Shown here: piece after piece, positions 19,563-30,685 of the stretch | Numbering within the stretch: the first letter of the stretch is position 1 | Layout: every line of letters starts with the position of its first letter | Source of the DNA: an uncultured Burkholderiales bacterium | GTDB lineage: Bacteria; Pseudomonadota; Gammaproteobacteria; Burkholderiales; Burkholderiaceae_C | Direction: 5' to 3' | Length of the DNA: 64,000 nt | Assembly: GCA_903886485.1 (NCBI GenBank) | Contig: CAISMH010000012.1 | Coordinates: 186,001-250,000, forward strand | Translations under genes and position numbers: made by a program | Notes under the pieces: model-generated | Seen by the model: only the letters and a program-made list of their open reading frames with translations | What the model was told of the DNA's origin: nothing | Databases searched by the model: none

Positions 19563-20890
19563 GCCGAGAGGGTCTGTGCAATGCGCTTGGCACACGCGTT
19601 GGCTTGCGCTTGATCACGCGCTTCCACCATCACGCGCACCAAGGGTTCGGTGCCGCTGGCACGAATCAGCACACGACCTGTGTCACCCAATTCGGCTTGG
19701 ACTTTTTGCACTTCTTCTTGCATGCGCGTGTTCGATTGCCAATCTTGGCCGGGACGTAAACGCACGTTGATGAGCGTTTGCGGAAACAGTGTGACGTCTT
19801 TGAGCAACTCAGCCATGGACTTGCCACTGCGCACACAGGTTTGCAAAATCTGTAAGGCACTCACCAAACCGTCACCTGTGGTGTGTTTGTCCAAGGCGAG
19901 TAAGTGGCCTGAGCCTTCGCCGCCCAAAATCCATTGGTGTTTGGCGAGTTCTTCCAACACATAACGATCGCCGACCTTGGCGCGCACAAACTGCACGCCA
20001 CGTTTTTTCAAGGCCACCTCTACCGCCATATTGGTCATGAGTGTGCCCACCACCCCGGGCACCACTTCGTCATTGGCCAAGCGGTCATCGGCCATCAAGT
20101 AAAGCAGTTCGTCACCGTTGTAGAGACGCCCTTGTGCATCGACCATTTGCAAACGGTCCGCATCACCATCCAACGCAATCCCAAAGTCCGCATGGTTGGC
20201 TTTGACGGCGCGCACCAAGGCGTCGGGATGGGTCGCACCCACCTCATGGTTGATGTTCAATCCATCGGGACTGCAACCAATGGCCATCACCTCGGCACCC
20301 AACTCGTGGAACACCTTGGGCGCAATGTGATACGCCGCGCCATGTGCGGCATCGACCACAATTTTTAAACCTTTGAGTGTGAGGTCGTTGGAGAATGTGC
20401 TTTTACAAAACTCAATGTAGCGGCCTGCAGCATCGTCCAAACGCTTGGTCTTGCCAAGATTGGCGGAGTCCGCCCAGACAGGGGCCTCATCCAAGGCGAC
20501 TTCAACCGCCAACTCCCAAGCATCACTGAGCTTGTTGCCTTGCGCACTGAAAAACTTGATGCCGTTGTCTGCAAACGGGTTATGGCTGGCACTGATGACC
20601 ACCCCAAGGCTCGCGCGTTGTGCGCGTGTGAGGTAGGCCACACCGGGTGTCGGCAGCGGCCCCAGCAACACCACGTTCACCCCTGCCGAGTTGAAACCAG
20701 ACTCCAAGGCCGACTCCAACATATAGCCAGAAATACGCGTATCTTTCCCAATCAATACAGTGGGATGCGCCTCGGTTTTTTTGAGCACACGACCCACGGC
20801 ATGGGCCAAACGCAGCACAAAGTCTGGGGTGATGGGGGCTTGGCCCACGGTGCCACGAATGCCGTCTGTGCCGAAATATTTGCGTGTCAT
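19559..20890 (-). CDS. glmM: Phosphoglucosamine mutase
   Basis: 443 residues. The active-site serine loop is I-S-A-S102-H-N-P-F-A-D-N-G, the metal-binding loop is D-G-D-A-D-R near residue 240, the sugar loop is G-G-E-G-S-G-H near 324, and the phosphate loop is R-A-S-G-T-E-P near 410. It converts glucosamine 6-phosphate to glucosamine 1-phosphate for peptidoglycan and lipopolysaccharide precursors. folP lies 55 bp upstream on the same strand, the standard folP-glmM pair. No strong ribosome-binding site is seen. Confidence 0.96.
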   Translation of the reverse strand: MTRKYFGTDGIRGTVGQAPITPDFVLRLAHAVGRVLKKTEAHPTVLIGKDTRISGYMLESALESGFNSAGVNVVLLGPLPTPGVAYLTRAQRASLGVVISASHNPFADNGIKFFSAQGNKLSDAWELAVEVALDEAPVWADSANLGKTKRLDDAAGRYIEFCKSTFSNDLTLKGLKIVVDAAHGAAYHIAPKVFHELGAEVMAIGCSPDGLNINHEVGATHPDALVRAVKANHADFGIALDGDADRLQMVDAQGRLYNGDELLYLMADDRLANDEVVPGVVGTLMTNMAVEVALKKRGVQFVRAKVGDRYVLEELAKHQWILGGEGSGHLLALDKHTTGDGLVSALQILQTCVRSGKSMAELLKDVTLFPQTLINVRLRPGQDWQSNTRMQEEVQKVQAELGDTGRVLIRASGTEPLVRVMVEARDQAQANACAKRIAQTLSA

Positions 20891-20945
20891 TTTTCTTTTG
20901 CCTTGGTGCTATTTTTTAAATTGCTTTCGCTTTGCACAGATTGTC

Positions 20946-21770
20946 TCAAACTCGTGCGGCCTGCCAAACTTTCAGCGCTTGCACGGTCTGCGCCACATCG
21001 TGCACACGCACCAGTCGCGCACCACGCTCCACCGCCAACACAGCCGCAGCCACACTGGGCACCATGCGTTCACCTACCTCGCAACCCGTGACCGCACCAA
21101 TGGAGGATTTACGCGACCAACCCACCAGCAAGGGGTGACCCAAAGCCAGCAGTTGGTCTTGGTGCGCAAGCAGCTCAAAGTTTTGTGCCACGGTTTTGCC
21201 AAAGCCCACACCGGGGTCGAGTGCAATGCGCTGGGGGGCGACCCCCAAGGTTTGCAAGGCTTGGGCATGGCACTTTAAGAATTCAACCACTGGCGCAATG
21301 GCACGGCCTTGCATGGGCAAGGTCTGCATGGTTTGAGGCTCGCCGTGCATGTGAATCAAACACACACCGCATTGCGCATGCGCAGCCACCACCTGCTGCG
21401 CCCCAGTCTGACGCAGTGCCCACACATCGTTGATGATGTCTGCACCTGCATCCAACACCGCTTGCATCACAGCTGCTTTGTACGTGTCAACAGAGATGGG
21501 CACCTGCCAGCGCACGGCTTCACGCACCACGGGCAACACCCTTGCCAACTCCTCCTCCAGCGATACGGCGGGCGCGCCTGGACGGGTGGACTCGCCACCA
21601 ATGTCCAAGATATGCGCGCCCTCCTTGAGCAACTGTTCGCCATGCGCCAACGCTGCCTGTGTGTGCGCATGTTGACCGCCATCCGAGAACGAATCGGGCG
21701 TGACATTGACAATGCCCATCACCTGCGGCTGAGAGAGGTCAATGCGAAAACGCGTGGTTTGCCAAAACAT
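20946..21770 (-). CDS. folP: Dihydropteroate synthase
   Basis: 274 residues from the ATG at 21770; a longer frame crossing the ftsH terminator is rejected. Signature segments are V-M-G-I-V-N-V-T-P-D-S-F-S-D-G-G near residue 17, D-I-G-G-E-S-T-R-P-G near 56 and D-P-G-V-G-F-G-K near 203. It condenses p-aminobenzoate with the pterin pyrophosphate in folate synthesis and is the sulfonamide target. It follows ftsH, as in E. coli, but a strong terminator separates them. Confidence 0.95.
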   Translation of the reverse strand: MFWQTTRFRIDLSQPQVMGIVNVTPDSFSDGGQHAHTQAALAHGEQLLKEGAHILDIGGESTRPGAPAVSLEEELARVLPVVREAVRWQVPISVDTYKAAVMQAVLDAGADIINDVWALRQTGAQQVVAAHAQCGVCLIHMHGEPQTMQTLPMQGRAIAPVVEFLKCHAQALQTLGVAPQRIALDPGVGFGKTVAQNFELLAHQDQLLALGHPLLVGWSRKSSIGAVTGCEVGERMVPSVAAAVLAVERGARLVRVHDVAQTVQALKVWQAARV

Positions 21771-21782
21771 ATATGCTCCATG

Positions 21783-21807
21783 AAAAACGGGGCTTGCGCC
21801 CCGTTTT
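21783..21807 (-). terminator. Rho-independent terminator between ftsH and folP
   Basis: A 10-bp stem, AAAACGGGGC/GCCCCGTTTT, with a 4-nt loop. The T run on the minus strand ends the ftsH transcript 13 bp before the folP start codon, so folP would depend on read-through or a promoter inside this region. Confidence 0.8.
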
Positions 21808-21825
21808 GGATTCAACCCAATCGGC

Positions 21826-23739
21826 TTAAGCCGCGCTGGGCGATGGGTCTGCTTGCACCGCTGGGGTACCGCCACTGCTGTCACCGCCCGAGGGCGTGCG
21901 TGGTGTCCAGTCTTTGGGAGGGCGCGGTGGACGGCCTTCCATGATGTCGTCGATTTGCTCTTTGTCGATGGTTTCCCATTCCAGCAAAGCCTTGGCCATG
22001 GTGTGCATCTTGTCTGAGTTGTCTTCAATCAAGCGACGGGCCAAGTTGTATTGCATATCAATGATGCGACGCACTTCCACATCCACCTTCTGCATGGTGG
22101 CTTCAGACATGCTGGTGGTCTTGGTGACCGAACGACCTAAGAACACTTCGCCTTCATTCTCTGCATAAACCATAGGACCCAAGGCCTCGGTCATGCCGTA
22201 ACGGGTCACCATGTCACGGGCGATAGAGGTGGCGCGCTCGAAGTCATTGCTAGCACCGGTGGTCATTTGGTTCATGAACACTTCTTCGGCAATACGGCCA
22301 CCAAACAACATGCTGATTTGATTCAACATGTAATCGCGGTCATAGCTGTAGCGGTCTTTTTCAGGCAAGCTCATGGTCACGCCGAGGGCACGACCACGCG
22401 GAATGATGGTGACCTTGTGGACGGGGTCGCACTTGGGCAGCAACTTGCCGATCAAGGCGTGGCCCGACTCGTGATACGCCGTGTTGCGACGCTCTTCTTC
22501 GGGCATGACCATGCTCTTGCGCTCTGGGCCCATCAAGATTTTGTCTTTGGCTTTTTCGAAATCAACCATCTCCACCACACGGGCGTTGCGGCGTGCGGCC
22601 ATCAAGGCGGCTTCGTTGCACAAGTTGGCCAAATCCGCACCACTCATGCCGGGCGTACCACGGGCAATCACACTGGCGTTGACGTCTTGGCCAATGGGCA
22701 CTTTGCGCATGTGCACATTCAAAATTTGCTCGCGCCCACGAATGTCTGGCAAGGTCACGTACACCTGACGGTCAAAACGACCGGGGCGCAACAGCGCGGC
22801 ATCCAAAATGTCGGGACGGTTGGTCGCCGCCACCACGATCACGCCGAGGTTGGTTTCGAAGCCATCCATCTCAACCAGCATTTGGTTCAAGGTTTGTTCG
22901 CGTTCGTCATTGCCTCCACCCACGCCTGCGCCACGTTGGCGGCCCACGGCGTCAATCTCATCAATGAAGATGATGCACGGTGCGTTCTTCTTGGCGTTCT
23001 CAAACATGTCGCGCACGCGGGCTGCGCCCACGCCCACAAACATTTCCACAAAGTCAGAACCTGAGATGCTGAAGAACGGCACTTTGGCTTCGCCTGCAAT
23101 GCCTTTGGCCAGCAAGGTTTTACCCGTGCCGGGGGGGCCTACCAACAACAAACCGCGGGGGATACGTCCACCCAGCTTTTGGAAGCGTTGTGGGTCTTTC
23201 AAGAAGTCCACGACTTCTTTGACTTCTTCTTTGGCTTCGTCGCAACCCGCCACATCCGCAAAGGTGACTTGGTTGTTGTTCTCGTCCAGCATGCGGGCTT
23301 TGCTCTTGCCGAAGCTGAACGCTCCGCCCTTGCCGCCGCCTTGCATTTGGCGCATGAAGTACACCCACACACCAATCAAGAGCAGCATGGGGCCCCAGCT
23401 GACCAAGAGCGTCATGAGCAGAGAGCCTTCTTCGCGGGGCTTGACATCAAACTTCACGCCGTTGGCAATGAGGTCACCGACCAGACCGCGGTCAAGGTAA
23501 GTGGCCGTTGTGCGAATCTTGCGCTCGTCGTTGGTGACCGCTGTGATTTCTGTGCCGCCCTGGCCCTCTTGGATGGTGGCGGTTTTGATGCGCTTGGCAC
23601 GCACTTCTTCCAAGAAGTCTGAATAGCCAAGGTAACCAGAGCCTGCGCCTGAGCGGGTTTCAAACTGTTTGAAGACGGTGAACATCACCAAAGCGATGAC
23701 CAACCAAACAGCGACTTTTGAGAACCATTGATTGTTCAA
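21826..23739 (-). CDS. ftsH: ATP-dependent zinc metalloprotease FtsH
   Basis: 637 residues. There are two N-terminal transmembrane helices (about 10-24 and 107-128) flanking a periplasmic domain. An AAA+ domain follows with Walker A G-P-P-G-T-G-K-T (201-208), Walker B I-I-F-I-D-E and an SRH arginine, and then an M41 protease domain with H-E-S-G-H near residue 425. It degrades misassembled membrane proteins and short-lived cytoplasmic regulators such as sigma-32 and LpxC. The start is TTG at 23739 with a GGAG site 6 nt upstream; no ATG fits. rlmE lies upstream, as in E. coli, and a sigma-32-like promoter sits between them. Confidence 0.97.
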   Translation of the reverse strand: MNNQWFSKVAVWLVIALVMFTVFKQFETRSGAGSGYLGYSDFLEEVRAKRIKTATIQEGQGGTEITAVTNDERKIRTTATYLDRGLVGDLIANGVKFDVKPREEGSLLMTLLVSWGPMLLLIGVWVYFMRQMQGGGKGGAFSFGKSKARMLDENNNQVTFADVAGCDEAKEEVKEVVDFLKDPQRFQKLGGRIPRGLLLVGPPGTGKTLLAKGIAGEAKVPFFSISGSDFVEMFVGVGAARVRDMFENAKKNAPCIIFIDEIDAVGRQRGAGVGGGNDEREQTLNQMLVEMDGFETNLGVIVVAATNRPDILDAALLRPGRFDRQVYVTLPDIRGREQILNVHMRKVPIGQDVNASVIARGTPGMSGADLANLCNEAALMAARRNARVVEMVDFEKAKDKILMGPERKSMVMPEEERRNTAYHESGHALIGKLLPKCDPVHKVTIIPRGRALGVTMSLPEKDRYSYDRDYMLNQISMLFGGRIAEEVFMNQMTTGASNDFERATSIARDMVTRYGMTEALGPMVYAENEGEVFLGRSVTKTTSMSEATMQKVDVEVRRIIDMQYNLARRLIEDNSDKMHTMAKALLEWETIDKEQIDDIMEGRPPRPPKDWTPRTPSGGDSSGGTPAVQADPSPSAA

Positions 23740-23776
23740 TGTGGGCTCCGAAATAAAAAGAGTACGAGATGTACTG

Positions 23777-23804
23777 AGATGGGCCTGATTTTAGGCGTTT
23801 CAAG
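23777..23804 (-). promoter_or_regulatory. Sigma-32 (RpoH)-like heat-shock promoter of ftsH
   Basis: On the minus strand CTTGAAA (23804-23798), 13 nt, then GCCCATCT (23784-23777). This matches the E. coli heat-shock consensus CTTGAAA-N13-CCCCATNT at all but one position. The leader to the ftsH TTG would be about 30 nt and includes the GGAG site. A sigma-70-like TAAAAT lies between the boxes. Confidence 0.65.
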
Positions 23805-23845
23805 CGCGTGTGCCGCTTTATTCTTGGTCAGCGGCCTTATGAACC

Positions 23846-24520
23846 TCAAGGATTTGCTGAAACGCGACTTTTCACGCCCAGACCAACCAAAAAGGTTTCA
23901 CTTGATTTGTCGCGACTGGCCTTGGGCTTGATAGGTTTGACCACACGAAATGTGCCTTTGAAAAGGTTCACCAAGTCGCTGTAGCCGCTGCCATGAAAGA
24001 GCTTGACCACCAAAGCGCCCTCGTCTTTGAGGTGCTTTTGGGCGAAATCCACGGCCAACTCAATCAAATGGGCAATGCGGGTGGCATCGGTCGACTCAAT
24101 GCCCGTCAAGTTAGGCGCCATGTCGGACACCACCACATCCAAGATGCGCCCTTGTAAGGCCGCTTCTAGCTGCGCCAAGACCTCTTCCTCTCGGAAGTCG
24201 CCTTGGATGAAGGTAACGTCCTCCACGGGCTCCATGGGCAAGATGTCTAAGCCGATGATGGTGCCGTTCAAAGTGCCGGTGGCCGCACCTGCGGGCGACA
24301 TGCGGCGGCGCAAGTATTGGCACCATGCACCCGGCGCGCAGCCCAAGTCCACCACCACGTTGCCAGGTTTGATCAGACTGAGTTGCTCGTCAATTTCTTT
24401 CAGCTTGTAAGCCGCACGTGCGCGGTAGCCTTCTTTTTGGGCCAGCTTGACGTAGGTGTCGTTCACATGGTCGTTCAACCATGTTTTATTGACCTTTTTG
24501 CTTTTAGTTTTAGCTTTCAA
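23846..24520 (-). CDS. rlmE: 23S rRNA 2'-O-ribose U2552 methyltransferase RlmE (FtsJ/RrmJ)
   Basis: 224 residues counted from the TTG at 24520, which has an AAAGGG site and matches the length of the E. coli N-terminus before the conserved W. An ATG at 24556 would add 12 residues but overlaps the yhbY start. The catalytic tetrad is visible as K39, D133, K173 and E208, and the SAM loop is D-L-G-C-A-P-G-A-W. It methylates U2552 of 23S rRNA in late 50S assembly. ftsH lies downstream. The divergent neighbour YhbY is also a 50S assembly factor. Confidence 0.92.
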   Translation of the reverse strand: MKAKTKSKKVNKTWLNDHVNDTYVKLAQKEGYRARAAYKLKEIDEQLSLIKPGNVVVDLGCAPGAWCQYLRRRMSPAGAATGTLNGTIIGLDILPMEPVEDVTFIQGDFREEEVLAQLEAALQGRILDVVVSDMAPNLTGIESTDATRIAHLIELAVDFAQKHLKDEGALVVKLFHGSGYSDLVNLFKGTFRVVKPIKPKASRDKSSETFLVGLGVKSRVSANP

Positions 24521-24540
24521 TTCAACCCTTTGATCGAGCG

Positions 24541-24554
24541 GGGATAATACCCGC
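24541..24554. promoter_or_regulatory. Overlapping divergent -10 elements of yhbY and rlmE
   Basis: GATAAT (24543-24548) on the plus strand ends 6 nt before the yhbY ATG, which lacks a Shine-Dalgarno sequence. TATTAT on the minus strand (24550-24545) would start the rlmE transcript about 18 nt before its TTG. The two hexamers overlap within a nearly symmetrical GGG-N6-CCC block. Confidence 0.4.
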
Positions 24555-25028
24555 ATGTCCGCAATACAACTCACACCTGCTCAACGCAAAATTCACCGCG
24601 CCGAAGCGCACCATTTAGACCCCGTCGTGATGATTGGCAACGATGGTTTAACGCCTGCCGTGATCAAAGAAGCCGAGATGGCACTCAACGCCCACGGCCT
24701 CATCAAAATCCGCGTCTTGGGCGACGACCGCCAAGCTCGCGAAGCCATGTTTGTGGCTTTGGCCGACCAACTCAATGCAGCGCCGATTCAACACATTGGT
24801 AAGTTGTTTGTGTTGTGGCGTCCTCGCGCTGAAAAAGAACGCAGCGTGGACGAAGACCGCATGGCGGGCCCGCGCGATGTGAAAGTGCTCAAGTACAGCA
24901 GCCGTGGCGGTCAACGCCCCGAAGTGAAGACCTTGCGCGTGCTGGGCAACCAACGCCTGACCTCTGGCGGTCAAGTCAAACGCGCCAAACCGAAAAAGAT
25001 TTCGGTCAAAAAACGCAGCTTGGGTTAA
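24555..25028 (+). CDS. yhbY: CRS1/YhbY-domain RNA-binding protein
   Basis: 157 residues. The N-terminal 97 residues form a CRM domain with [23 protein letters not shown] near residue 30, and L-I-K-I-R-V-L near 54. E. coli YhbY is only 97 residues and associates with pre-50S ribosomes. The extra 60 residues here are basic, end in [12 protein letters not shown] and are probably disordered RNA-binding tail. The gene is divergent from rlmE, sharing its promoter region, and is probably translated from a leaderless mRNA. Confidence 0.88.
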   Translation: MSAIQLTPAQRKIHRAEAHHLDPVVMIGNDGLTPAVIKEAEMALNAHGLIKIRVLGDDRQAREAMFVALADQLNAAPIQHIGKLFVLWRPRAEKERSVDEDRMAGPRDVKVLKYSSRGGQRPEVKTLRVLGNQRLTSGGQVKRAKPKKISVKKRSLG

Positions 25029-25459
25029 TCGGTTTGCGCTGGGCTTGCGTCAACAGCAGGCCCCCCTCGTACAGGGCACAAAGCCCACAAGGTCTTGCCA
25101 GCACATACCCACTGCAGCACATACAAGGCCGTACCCAAGTTGTGCCACAGCACCATGTTGTCACGGGCCACGATGTGCGGCTTCACCGCCACTTCCATCA
25201 ACAAGGCGCACAACATGCCAGCGATCACCCAAGGCGACGGTGTGTGCCCTCCCTCTTGATCGAGGCGCTTGGCGACCACCAACAGCAGCAAGCCACACAC
25301 GAGTGACAGCCAAGACTGAGCCGTGAATAACTTGGCCGCCATTTGCCCAGCCATGGCGGGCGTGTCCAAATGCACAAACAGCAGGGGCACCACCATGAAG
25401 CCCACGGCACACAAGCTGCCCCACCACAGCGCCGCCAAAAAAACTTGTAGCCGCGCCAT
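25025..25459 (-). CDS. DUF4149 (TMEM205-like) membrane protein
   Basis: 144 residues with four predicted transmembrane helices, starting near L-W-W-G-S-L-C-A-V-G-F-M-V-V-P-L-L-F. This matches the DUF4149 family, whose function is unknown. Its position between yhbY and greA is conserved in many Burkholderiales. It lies 8 bp downstream of greA on the same strand and overlaps the stop of yhbY by 4 bp. Confidence 0.8.
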   Translation of the reverse strand: MARLQVFLAALWWGSLCAVGFMVVPLLFVHLDTPAMAGQMAAKLFTAQSWLSLVCGLLLLVVAKRLDQEGGHTPSPWVIAGMLCALLMEVAVKPHIVARDNMVLWHNLGTALYVLQWVCAGKTLWALCPVRGGPAVDASPAQTD

Positions 25460-25467
25460 GTGCTGGC

Positions 25468-25944
25468 TTAGAGGTAAGACACTTTGACCACTTCGTAGTG
25501 CTTCACGCCACCCGGCGCTTGCACTTCGGCCACATCGCCCTCTTCTTTGCCAATCAAGGCACGGGCGATCGGGCTGCTGATGTTGATGAGGCCGAGCTTC
25601 AAATCGGCTTCGTCTTCGCCCACGATTTGGTAGGTCACTTTGTCGCCCGAGTCTTCGTCTTCCAACGCCACGGTCGCGCCAAACACCACGCGACCACCTG
25701 CATCGAGTGAGGCGGGGTCGATGACTTGGGCCACCGAAAGCTTGCCTTCAATTTCTTGAATGCGGCCTTCAATGAAACCCTGACGGTCTTTGGCGGCGTC
25801 GTACTCGGCGTTTTCGCTCAAGTCACCTTGTGCGCGTGCTTCGGCAATCGCCGCAATGACGGAGGGACGCTCAACAGTTTTGAGTTTGTGCAACTCGTCT
25901 TTGAGTTTTTCTGCGCCACGCTTGGTAATGGGAACTGTGCTCAT
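25468..25944 (-). CDS. greA: Transcription elongation factor GreA
   Basis: 158 residues with an AAGGA ribosome-binding site. The N-terminal coiled coil carries the [11 protein letters not shown] tip with the conserved acidic residues (about 40-50) that reach the RNA polymerase secondary channel, and the C-terminal FKBP-like domain ends in V-K-H-Y-E-V-V-K-V. It stimulates cleavage of backtracked transcripts. It follows carB by 9 bp, the usual carAB-greA order, so it is probably cotranscribed with carAB. Confidence 0.96.
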   Translation of the reverse strand: MSTVPITKRGAEKLKDELHKLKTVERPSVIAAIAEARAQGDLSENAEYDAAKDRQGFIEGRIQEIEGKLSVAQVIDPASLDAGGRVVFGATVALEDEDSGDKVTYQIVGEDEADLKLGLINISSPIARALIGKEEGDVAEVQAPGGVKHYEVVKVSYL

Positions 25945-25953
25945 CGTGTGTCC

Positions 25954-28900
25954 TTAAGCGGTCAATTGGGCGTGCATCTCTTGCACGGAAATGACATCCA
26001 ATTTGTCCATGTACTTCATGCCTTCCACCGCTGCCTCTGCACCCGCGATGGTCGTGAATGTGGTCACACGGTTGAGCAGTGCCGAGGTGCGAATGTGACG
26101 CGAATCGGCAATCGCATTGCGACGCTCTTCGACCGTGTTGATGACCAACACCACTTCGTTGTTTTTGATGCTGTCCACAATGTGTGGGCGGCCTTCCGTG
26201 ACCTTGTTCACAATGTCGCAAGGCACACCGGCCTCCACAATCGCAGACGCAGTGCCTTTGGTGGCGATCAATTCAAAGCCCATCGCAGCCAACTGGCGCG
26301 CCACCTCAATGGCACGTGGCTTGTCGTTGTTCTTCACAGAGATGAACACCTTGCCCGTCGCGCGGCCATCGGCATCACGTGGACGAGGCAATTTGGTGCC
26401 TGCGCCCAATTGGCTCTTCACAAAGGCTTCGCCAAATGTCTTGCCCACGCCCATGACTTCGCCGGTGGACTTCATCTCTGGACCGAGGATGGTGTCTACG
26501 CCTGGGAACTTCACAAAGGGGAACACCGCTTCTTTCACACTGAAATAAGGGGGCGTGACTTCGTGGGTGATGCCTTGTGAGGCGAGGGTTTGACCCGCCA
26601 TACAACGTGCCGCCACCTTGGCCAACTGAATGCCCGTGGCTTTGGACACATAAGGCACCGTGCGTGACGCGCGTGGGTTGACTTCCAACACATAGATGAC
26701 GTCTTTGCCATCCACGTGTTGAATCGCGAACTGCACATTCATCAAACCGATCACATTCAAAGCACCGGCCATCGCGGCAGATTGACGCTTGAGTTCAGTC
26801 ACTGTCTCAGCAGACAAAGAATAAGGCGGCAATGAGCAAGCCGAGTCACCGCTGTGCACGCCCGCTTGTTCGATGTGTTCCATCACGCCACCAATGAAGG
26901 TCTTGCCTTCGGGGTCGCGCAAGCAATCCACATCACACTCAATCGCATCGTTCAAGAAACGGTCGAGCAACACAGGCGAGTCGTGTGACACTTTGACCGC
27001 TTCGCGCATGTAGCGCTCTAAGTCGCGTTGTTCATGCACGATTTCCATGGCACGACCACCCAGCACATAGCTGGGGCGCACCACGAGGGGATAGCCCAAA
27101 GCAGCGGCTTTTTCCAAAGCCTCTGGTTCGGTACGGGCCGTGGCGTTGGGGGGTTGACGCAGGCCGAGGTCATGCAGCAATTTTTGGAAACGCTCACGGT
27201 CTTCCGCCGCGTCGATCATGTCAGGGCTGGTACCAATGATGGGCACGCCAGCCGCTTCCAAACCGAGCGCCAATTTCAAAGGCGTTTGACCGCCGTATTG
27301 CACGATCACGCCCGTGGGCTTTTCTTTGTCCACGATCTCCAGCACGTCTTCGAGCGTCAGTGGCTCAAAGTACAAGCGGTCGGAGGTGTCGTAGTCGGTG
27401 GATACCGTCTCTGGGTTGCAGTTGACCATGATGGTTTCATAGCCGTCTTCGCGCATGGCGAGTGCGGCGTGAACGCAGCAGTAGTCAAACTCAATGCCTT
27501 GACCAATGCGGTTAGGCCCACCGCCGAGCACCATGATTTTTTTGTTCTGGGTGGGTTCAGCCTCGCACTCAGCAGCGCCCACACCAAAGGCTTCGCCGTT
27601 GCCCTCGTAGCACGAATACATGTAAGCCGTGTCAGTAGAAAACTCAGCGGCACAGGTGTCCACACGTTTGTAAACAGGGCGAATACCTTGCGCGTGGCGA
27701 CGCGCACGCACCACGTGCTCGGTGGTCTTGAGTAATTTGGCCAAACGGCGATCGGAGAAGCCCTTCTTTTTCAAGGCACGCAATTCGTGCGCGGTGATGG
27801 CGTCGAGGGTGGTCTTTTCAACCTCCAACTCAATCTTCACAATCTCTTCGATTTGCACCAAGAACCAAGGGTCGATCTTGGTCAAGGCAAACACCTCGTC
27901 CACGCTCAGCCCCATCGCGAAGGCATCACCCACGTACCAAATGCGCTCGGGGCCGGGCTCGCCCAGCTCTTTTTCCAGCACTTCGCGGTCTTGGGTTTTT
28001 TCGTTCATGCCGTCCACGCCCACTTCCAAACCACGCAAAGCTTTTTGTAAGGACTCTTGGAAGGTTCGGCCCATGGCCATGACCTCGCCCACCGATTTCA
28101 TTTGGGTGGTCAAACGGCTGTCAGCGGTCGGGAATTTTTCAAACGCGAAGCGTGGAATCTTGGTGACGACGTAGTCAATCGAAGGCTCGAACGACGCAGG
28201 CGTTGCACCGCCCGTGATTTCGTTGCGCAACTCATCCAGCGTGTAGCCCACCGCCAATTTGGCGGCGACTTTGGCAATTGGGAAACCCGTGGCTTTGGAA
28301 GCCAACGCCGATGAGCGCGACACACGTGGGTTCATCTCAATGACGACCATGCGGCCGTCTTTGGGGTTGATCGAAAACTGCACATTGGAGCCACCGGTGT
28401 CCACGCCAATTTCGCGCAACACCGCCAAAGAGGCGTTACGCAAAATTTGGTATTCCTTGTCGGTCAAGGTTTGCGCGGGAGCCACGGTGATGGAGTCACC
28501 GGTGTGCACGCCCATGGGGTCCAAGTTTTCGATGGAGCAAATGATGATGCAGTTGTCCGCCTTGTCGCGCACCACTTCCATCTCGTACTCTTTCCAGCCG
28601 AGCAAAGATTCTTCAATCAACAACTCGTTGGTGGGCGACGCTTCTAAGCCACGCTTGCAAATAATTTCAAACTCTTCAGGGTTGTAGGCAATGCCGCCGC
28701 CGGTTCCGCCCAGCGTGAAGCTGGGGCGAATGACGGTAGGGAAACCCACGCGCTTTTGCACATCCCACGCTTCTTCCATGCTGTGGGCAATGCCTGAGCG
28801 CGCAGAGCCCAAACCAATCTTGGTCATGGCGTCTTTGAACTTCAAGCGGTCTTCGGCTTTGTCGATGGCTTCAGGCGTCGCGCCAATCAGCTCGACCTTG

Positions 28901-29232
28901 TACTTGGCCAGCACGCCGTGGTGCCACAAGTCCAACGCACAGTTGAGCGCCGTTTGGCCACCCATGGTGGGCAAGATCGCATCTGGACGCTCTTTGGCAA
29001 TGATCTTCTCGACCGTTTGCCACGTGATGGGCTCGATGTAAGTCACGTCTGCCGTGGCAGGGTCGGTCATGATCGTGGCGGGGTTGCTGTTGATCAAGAT
29101 GACTTTGTAGCCCTCTTCGCGCAAAGCTTTACAAGCTTGCACGCCAGAGTAATCGAACTCACAGGCCTGACCAATGATGATCGGGCCTGCGCCAATGATG
29201 AGAATGCTTTTTATATCGGTACGCTTAGGCAT
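25954..29232 (-). CDS. carB: Carbamoyl-phosphate synthase large subunit
   Basis: 1092 residues, slightly longer than E. coli CarB. Two homologous ATP-grasp halves are visible: the first opens with [14 protein letters not shown] and the second with [13 protein letters not shown] near residue 560. A C-terminal MGS-like allosteric domain, expected to sense UMP and ornithine, begins around residue 945. It makes carbamoyl phosphate for arginine and pyrimidines. Its ATG shares one base with the carA stop (TAATG), so subunit synthesis is coupled. Confidence 0.97.
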   Translation of the reverse strand: MPKRTDIKSILIIGAGPIIIGQACEFDYSGVQACKALREEGYKVILINSNPATIMTDPATADVTYIEPITWQTVEKIIAKERPDAILPTMGGQTALNCALDLWHHGVLAKYKVELIGATPEAIDKAEDRLKFKDAMTKIGLGSARSGIAHSMEEAWDVQKRVGFPTVIRPSFTLGGTGGGIAYNPEEFEIICKRGLEASPTNELLIEESLLGWKEYEMEVVRDKADNCIIICSIENLDPMGVHTGDSITVAPAQTLTDKEYQILRNASLAVLREIGVDTGGSNVQFSINPKDGRMVVIEMNPRVSRSSALASKATGFPIAKVAAKLAVGYTLDELRNEITGGATPASFEPSIDYVVTKIPRFAFEKFPTADSRLTTQMKSVGEVMAMGRTFQESLQKALRGLEVGVDGMNEKTQDREVLEKELGEPGPERIWYVGDAFAMGLSVDEVFALTKIDPWFLVQIEEIVKIELEVEKTTLDAITAHELRALKKKGFSDRRLAKLLKTTEHVVRARRHAQGIRPVYKRVDTCAAEFSTDTAYMYSCYEGNGEAFGVGAAECEAEPTQNKKIMVLGGGPNRIGQGIEFDYCCVHAALAMREDGYETIMVNCNPETVSTDYDTSDRLYFEPLTLEDVLEIVDKEKPTGVIVQYGGQTPLKLALGLEAAGVPIIGTSPDMIDAAEDRERFQKLLHDLGLRQPPNATARTEPEALEKAAALGYPLVVRPSYVLGGRAMEIVHEQRDLERYMREAVKVSHDSPVLLDRFLNDAIECDVDCLRDPEGKTFIGGVMEHIEQAGVHSGDSACSLPPYSLSAETVTELKRQSAAMAGALNVIGLMNVQFAIQHVDGKDVIYVLEVNPRASRTVPYVSKATGIQLAKVAARCMAGQTLASQGITHEVTPPYFSVKEAVFPFVKFPGVDTILGPEMKSTGEVMGVGKTFGEAFVKSQLGAGTKLPRPRDADGRATGKVFISVKNNDKPRAIEVARQLAAMGFELIATKGTASAIVEAGVPCDIVNKVTEGRPHIVDSIKNNEVVLVINTVEERRNAIADSRHIRTSALLNRVTTFTTIAGAEAAVEGMKYMDKLDVISVQEMHAQLTA

Positions 29233-30395
29233 TATTTTTTCTCCATCAATTTGATGAAGCGGTCAAAAAGGTAAGCAATGTCGTGCGGGCCGGGTGATGC
29301 TTCAGGATGGCCTTGGAAGCAAAACGCGGGCTTGTCGGTGCGGGCCAAGCCCTGCAAGGTACCGTCAAACAAAGACACGTGCGTGGCACGCAAGTTGGCG
29401 GGCAGTGATTTTTCGTCCACCGCAAAACCATGGTTTTGGCTGGTGATGGACACACGACCGGAATCGAGGTCTTTCACGGGGTGGTTGGCACCGTGGTGAC
29501 CAAACTTCATCTTGAATGTTTTGGCACCGCTGGCCAAGGCCATGATTTGGTGGCCCAAACAAATGCCAAAGGTGGGAATGCCGGTGTCGATCAACTCAGC
29601 CGCCGCGGCAATCGCGTAATCGCAGGGCTGTGGATCGCCGGGGCCGTTGGACAAAAAGATGCCGTCCGGCTTGTGCTTGAGCACTTCTGCTGCGGGTGTC
29701 TTGGCAGGCACCACCGTGACCTTGCAGCCGCGCTGGGCCAACATGCGCAAAATGTTTTTCTTCACGCCAAAGTCGTAAGCAACGACATGAAACTTCGGCG
29801 CAGTGAGGTTGCCGTAGCCTTCGCCAAGTTTCCACTCCGTTTGTGTCCACTCGTACGCCTTGGCAACGGTGACCTTTTGTGCCAAATCAAGACCCGCCAT
29901 GTGAGGCGCGCCTTGGGCCGCAGCCACGGCTTGGTCCACCAACGCTTGTGTCACTTCTTGGCCTTTGGCCAAACCCACGATGGCGCCGTTTTGCGCACCC
30001 TTGGTGCGCAAAATACGGGTGAGTTGACGCGTGTCGATGTTGGCAATCGCCACAGTGCCTGCTTCCGCCAAATAGGCCGACAAAGTTTGATGAGAGCGGA
30101 AGTTACTTGCAACCAATGGCAAGTCTTTGATGATCAAGCCAGCAGCATGGACTTTGTCAGCTTCGATGTCTTCCACGTTGACACCATAGTTGCCGATGTG
30201 CGGGTACGTCAAAGTGACGATCTGCTGGCAGTAGCTGGGGTCAGTGAGGATTTCCTGATAGCCGGTGAGTGAGGTGTTGAACACCACTTCGCCGACGGTG
30301 GAGCCTGAAGCTCCAATCGAGTTGCCGATAAAGACCGTGCCGTCTGCGAGCGCCAAGATGGCGGGCGGGAAAGTTCCCTGAAGAGACAAAAGCAC
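29232..30395 (-). CDS. carA: Carbamoyl-phosphate synthase small (glutaminase) subunit
   Basis: 387 residues. The N-terminal domain has the [16 protein letters not shown] signature. The class I amidotransferase domain has the cysteine nucleophile in G-I-C-L-G-H-Q near residue 272 and the His/Glu pair in G-H-P-E-A-S-P-G near 357. It supplies ammonia from glutamine to CarB. The start is GTG at 30395 with a GGAGA site. A leader of roughly 120 nt is predicted upstream. Confidence 0.96.
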   Translation of the reverse strand: MLLSLQGTFPPAILALADGTVFIGNSIGASGSTVGEVVFNTSLTGYQEILTDPSYCQQIVTLTYPHIGNYGVNVEDIEADKVHAAGLIIKDLPLVASNFRSHQTLSAYLAEAGTVAIANIDTRQLTRILRTKGAQNGAIVGLAKGQEVTQALVDQAVAAAQGAPHMAGLDLAQKVTVAKAYEWTQTEWKLGEGYGNLTAPKFHVVAYDFGVKKNILRMLAQRGCKVTVVPAKTPAAEVLKHKPDGIFLSNGPGDPQPCDYAIAAAAELIDTGIPTFGICLGHQIMALASGAKTFKMKFGHHGANHPVKDLDSGRVSITSQNHGFAVDEKSLPANLRATHVSLFDGTLQGLARTDKPAFCFQGHPEASPGPHDIAYLFDRFIKLMEKK

Positions 30396-30685
30396 TGGGT
30401 TCTCCGGAATAGTTCGGGTACGCCTCAGCGCTCACAAGAGAACGTGTCTCTTTGGCTGCTTTGTTCGAGGATTGGGCCTAGGTTTGAGCTGGGGCGTACA
30501 GGTTGATGCGGGAAAGCCTCTCATTATATCCGAGGCACTGGTTTTCCCCCGAATCATCCAAAGCAAGCAAGGCAAGACCGGCGGCAGAGACGCCCCGCCT
30601 GACTCGGCTGGGCACCAAAAAACAGCTTCAAACCAGAACAAACTGGCTAGCCGTCAAATTTGCTGGACGAGCCCAGCCCATGACG
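30396..30685. other. Intergenic region upstream of carA
   Basis: No coding frame here has a plausible start and composition; the longest minus-strand frame (30432-30641) is Pro/Arg-rich and unlike a protein. The stretch contains a minus-strand TATAAT at 30528-30523 that may be the carA -10, with a predicted start near 30516. Short GC-rich inverted repeats are also present, but none is followed by a T run. Confidence 0.5.
30523..30528 (-). promoter_or_regulatory. Candidate carA -10 element
   Basis: TATAAT on the minus strand, giving a predicted leader of about 120 nt before the GTG of carA. The expected -35 position is GC-rich and does not match, so the promoter may need an activator or may lie elsewhere. 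Confidence 0.4.

Noticed and set aside
22267..23064. A 265-codon frame on the plus strand opposite ftsH
   Set aside because: Low-complexity His/Gly/Val composition and complete overlap with the well-supported ftsH gene.
24521..24574. Longer RlmE start at ATG 24556 or further upstream
   Set aside because: It would overlap the yhbY start and the shared -10 region; the TTG at 24520 has a ribosome-binding site and the family's usual length.
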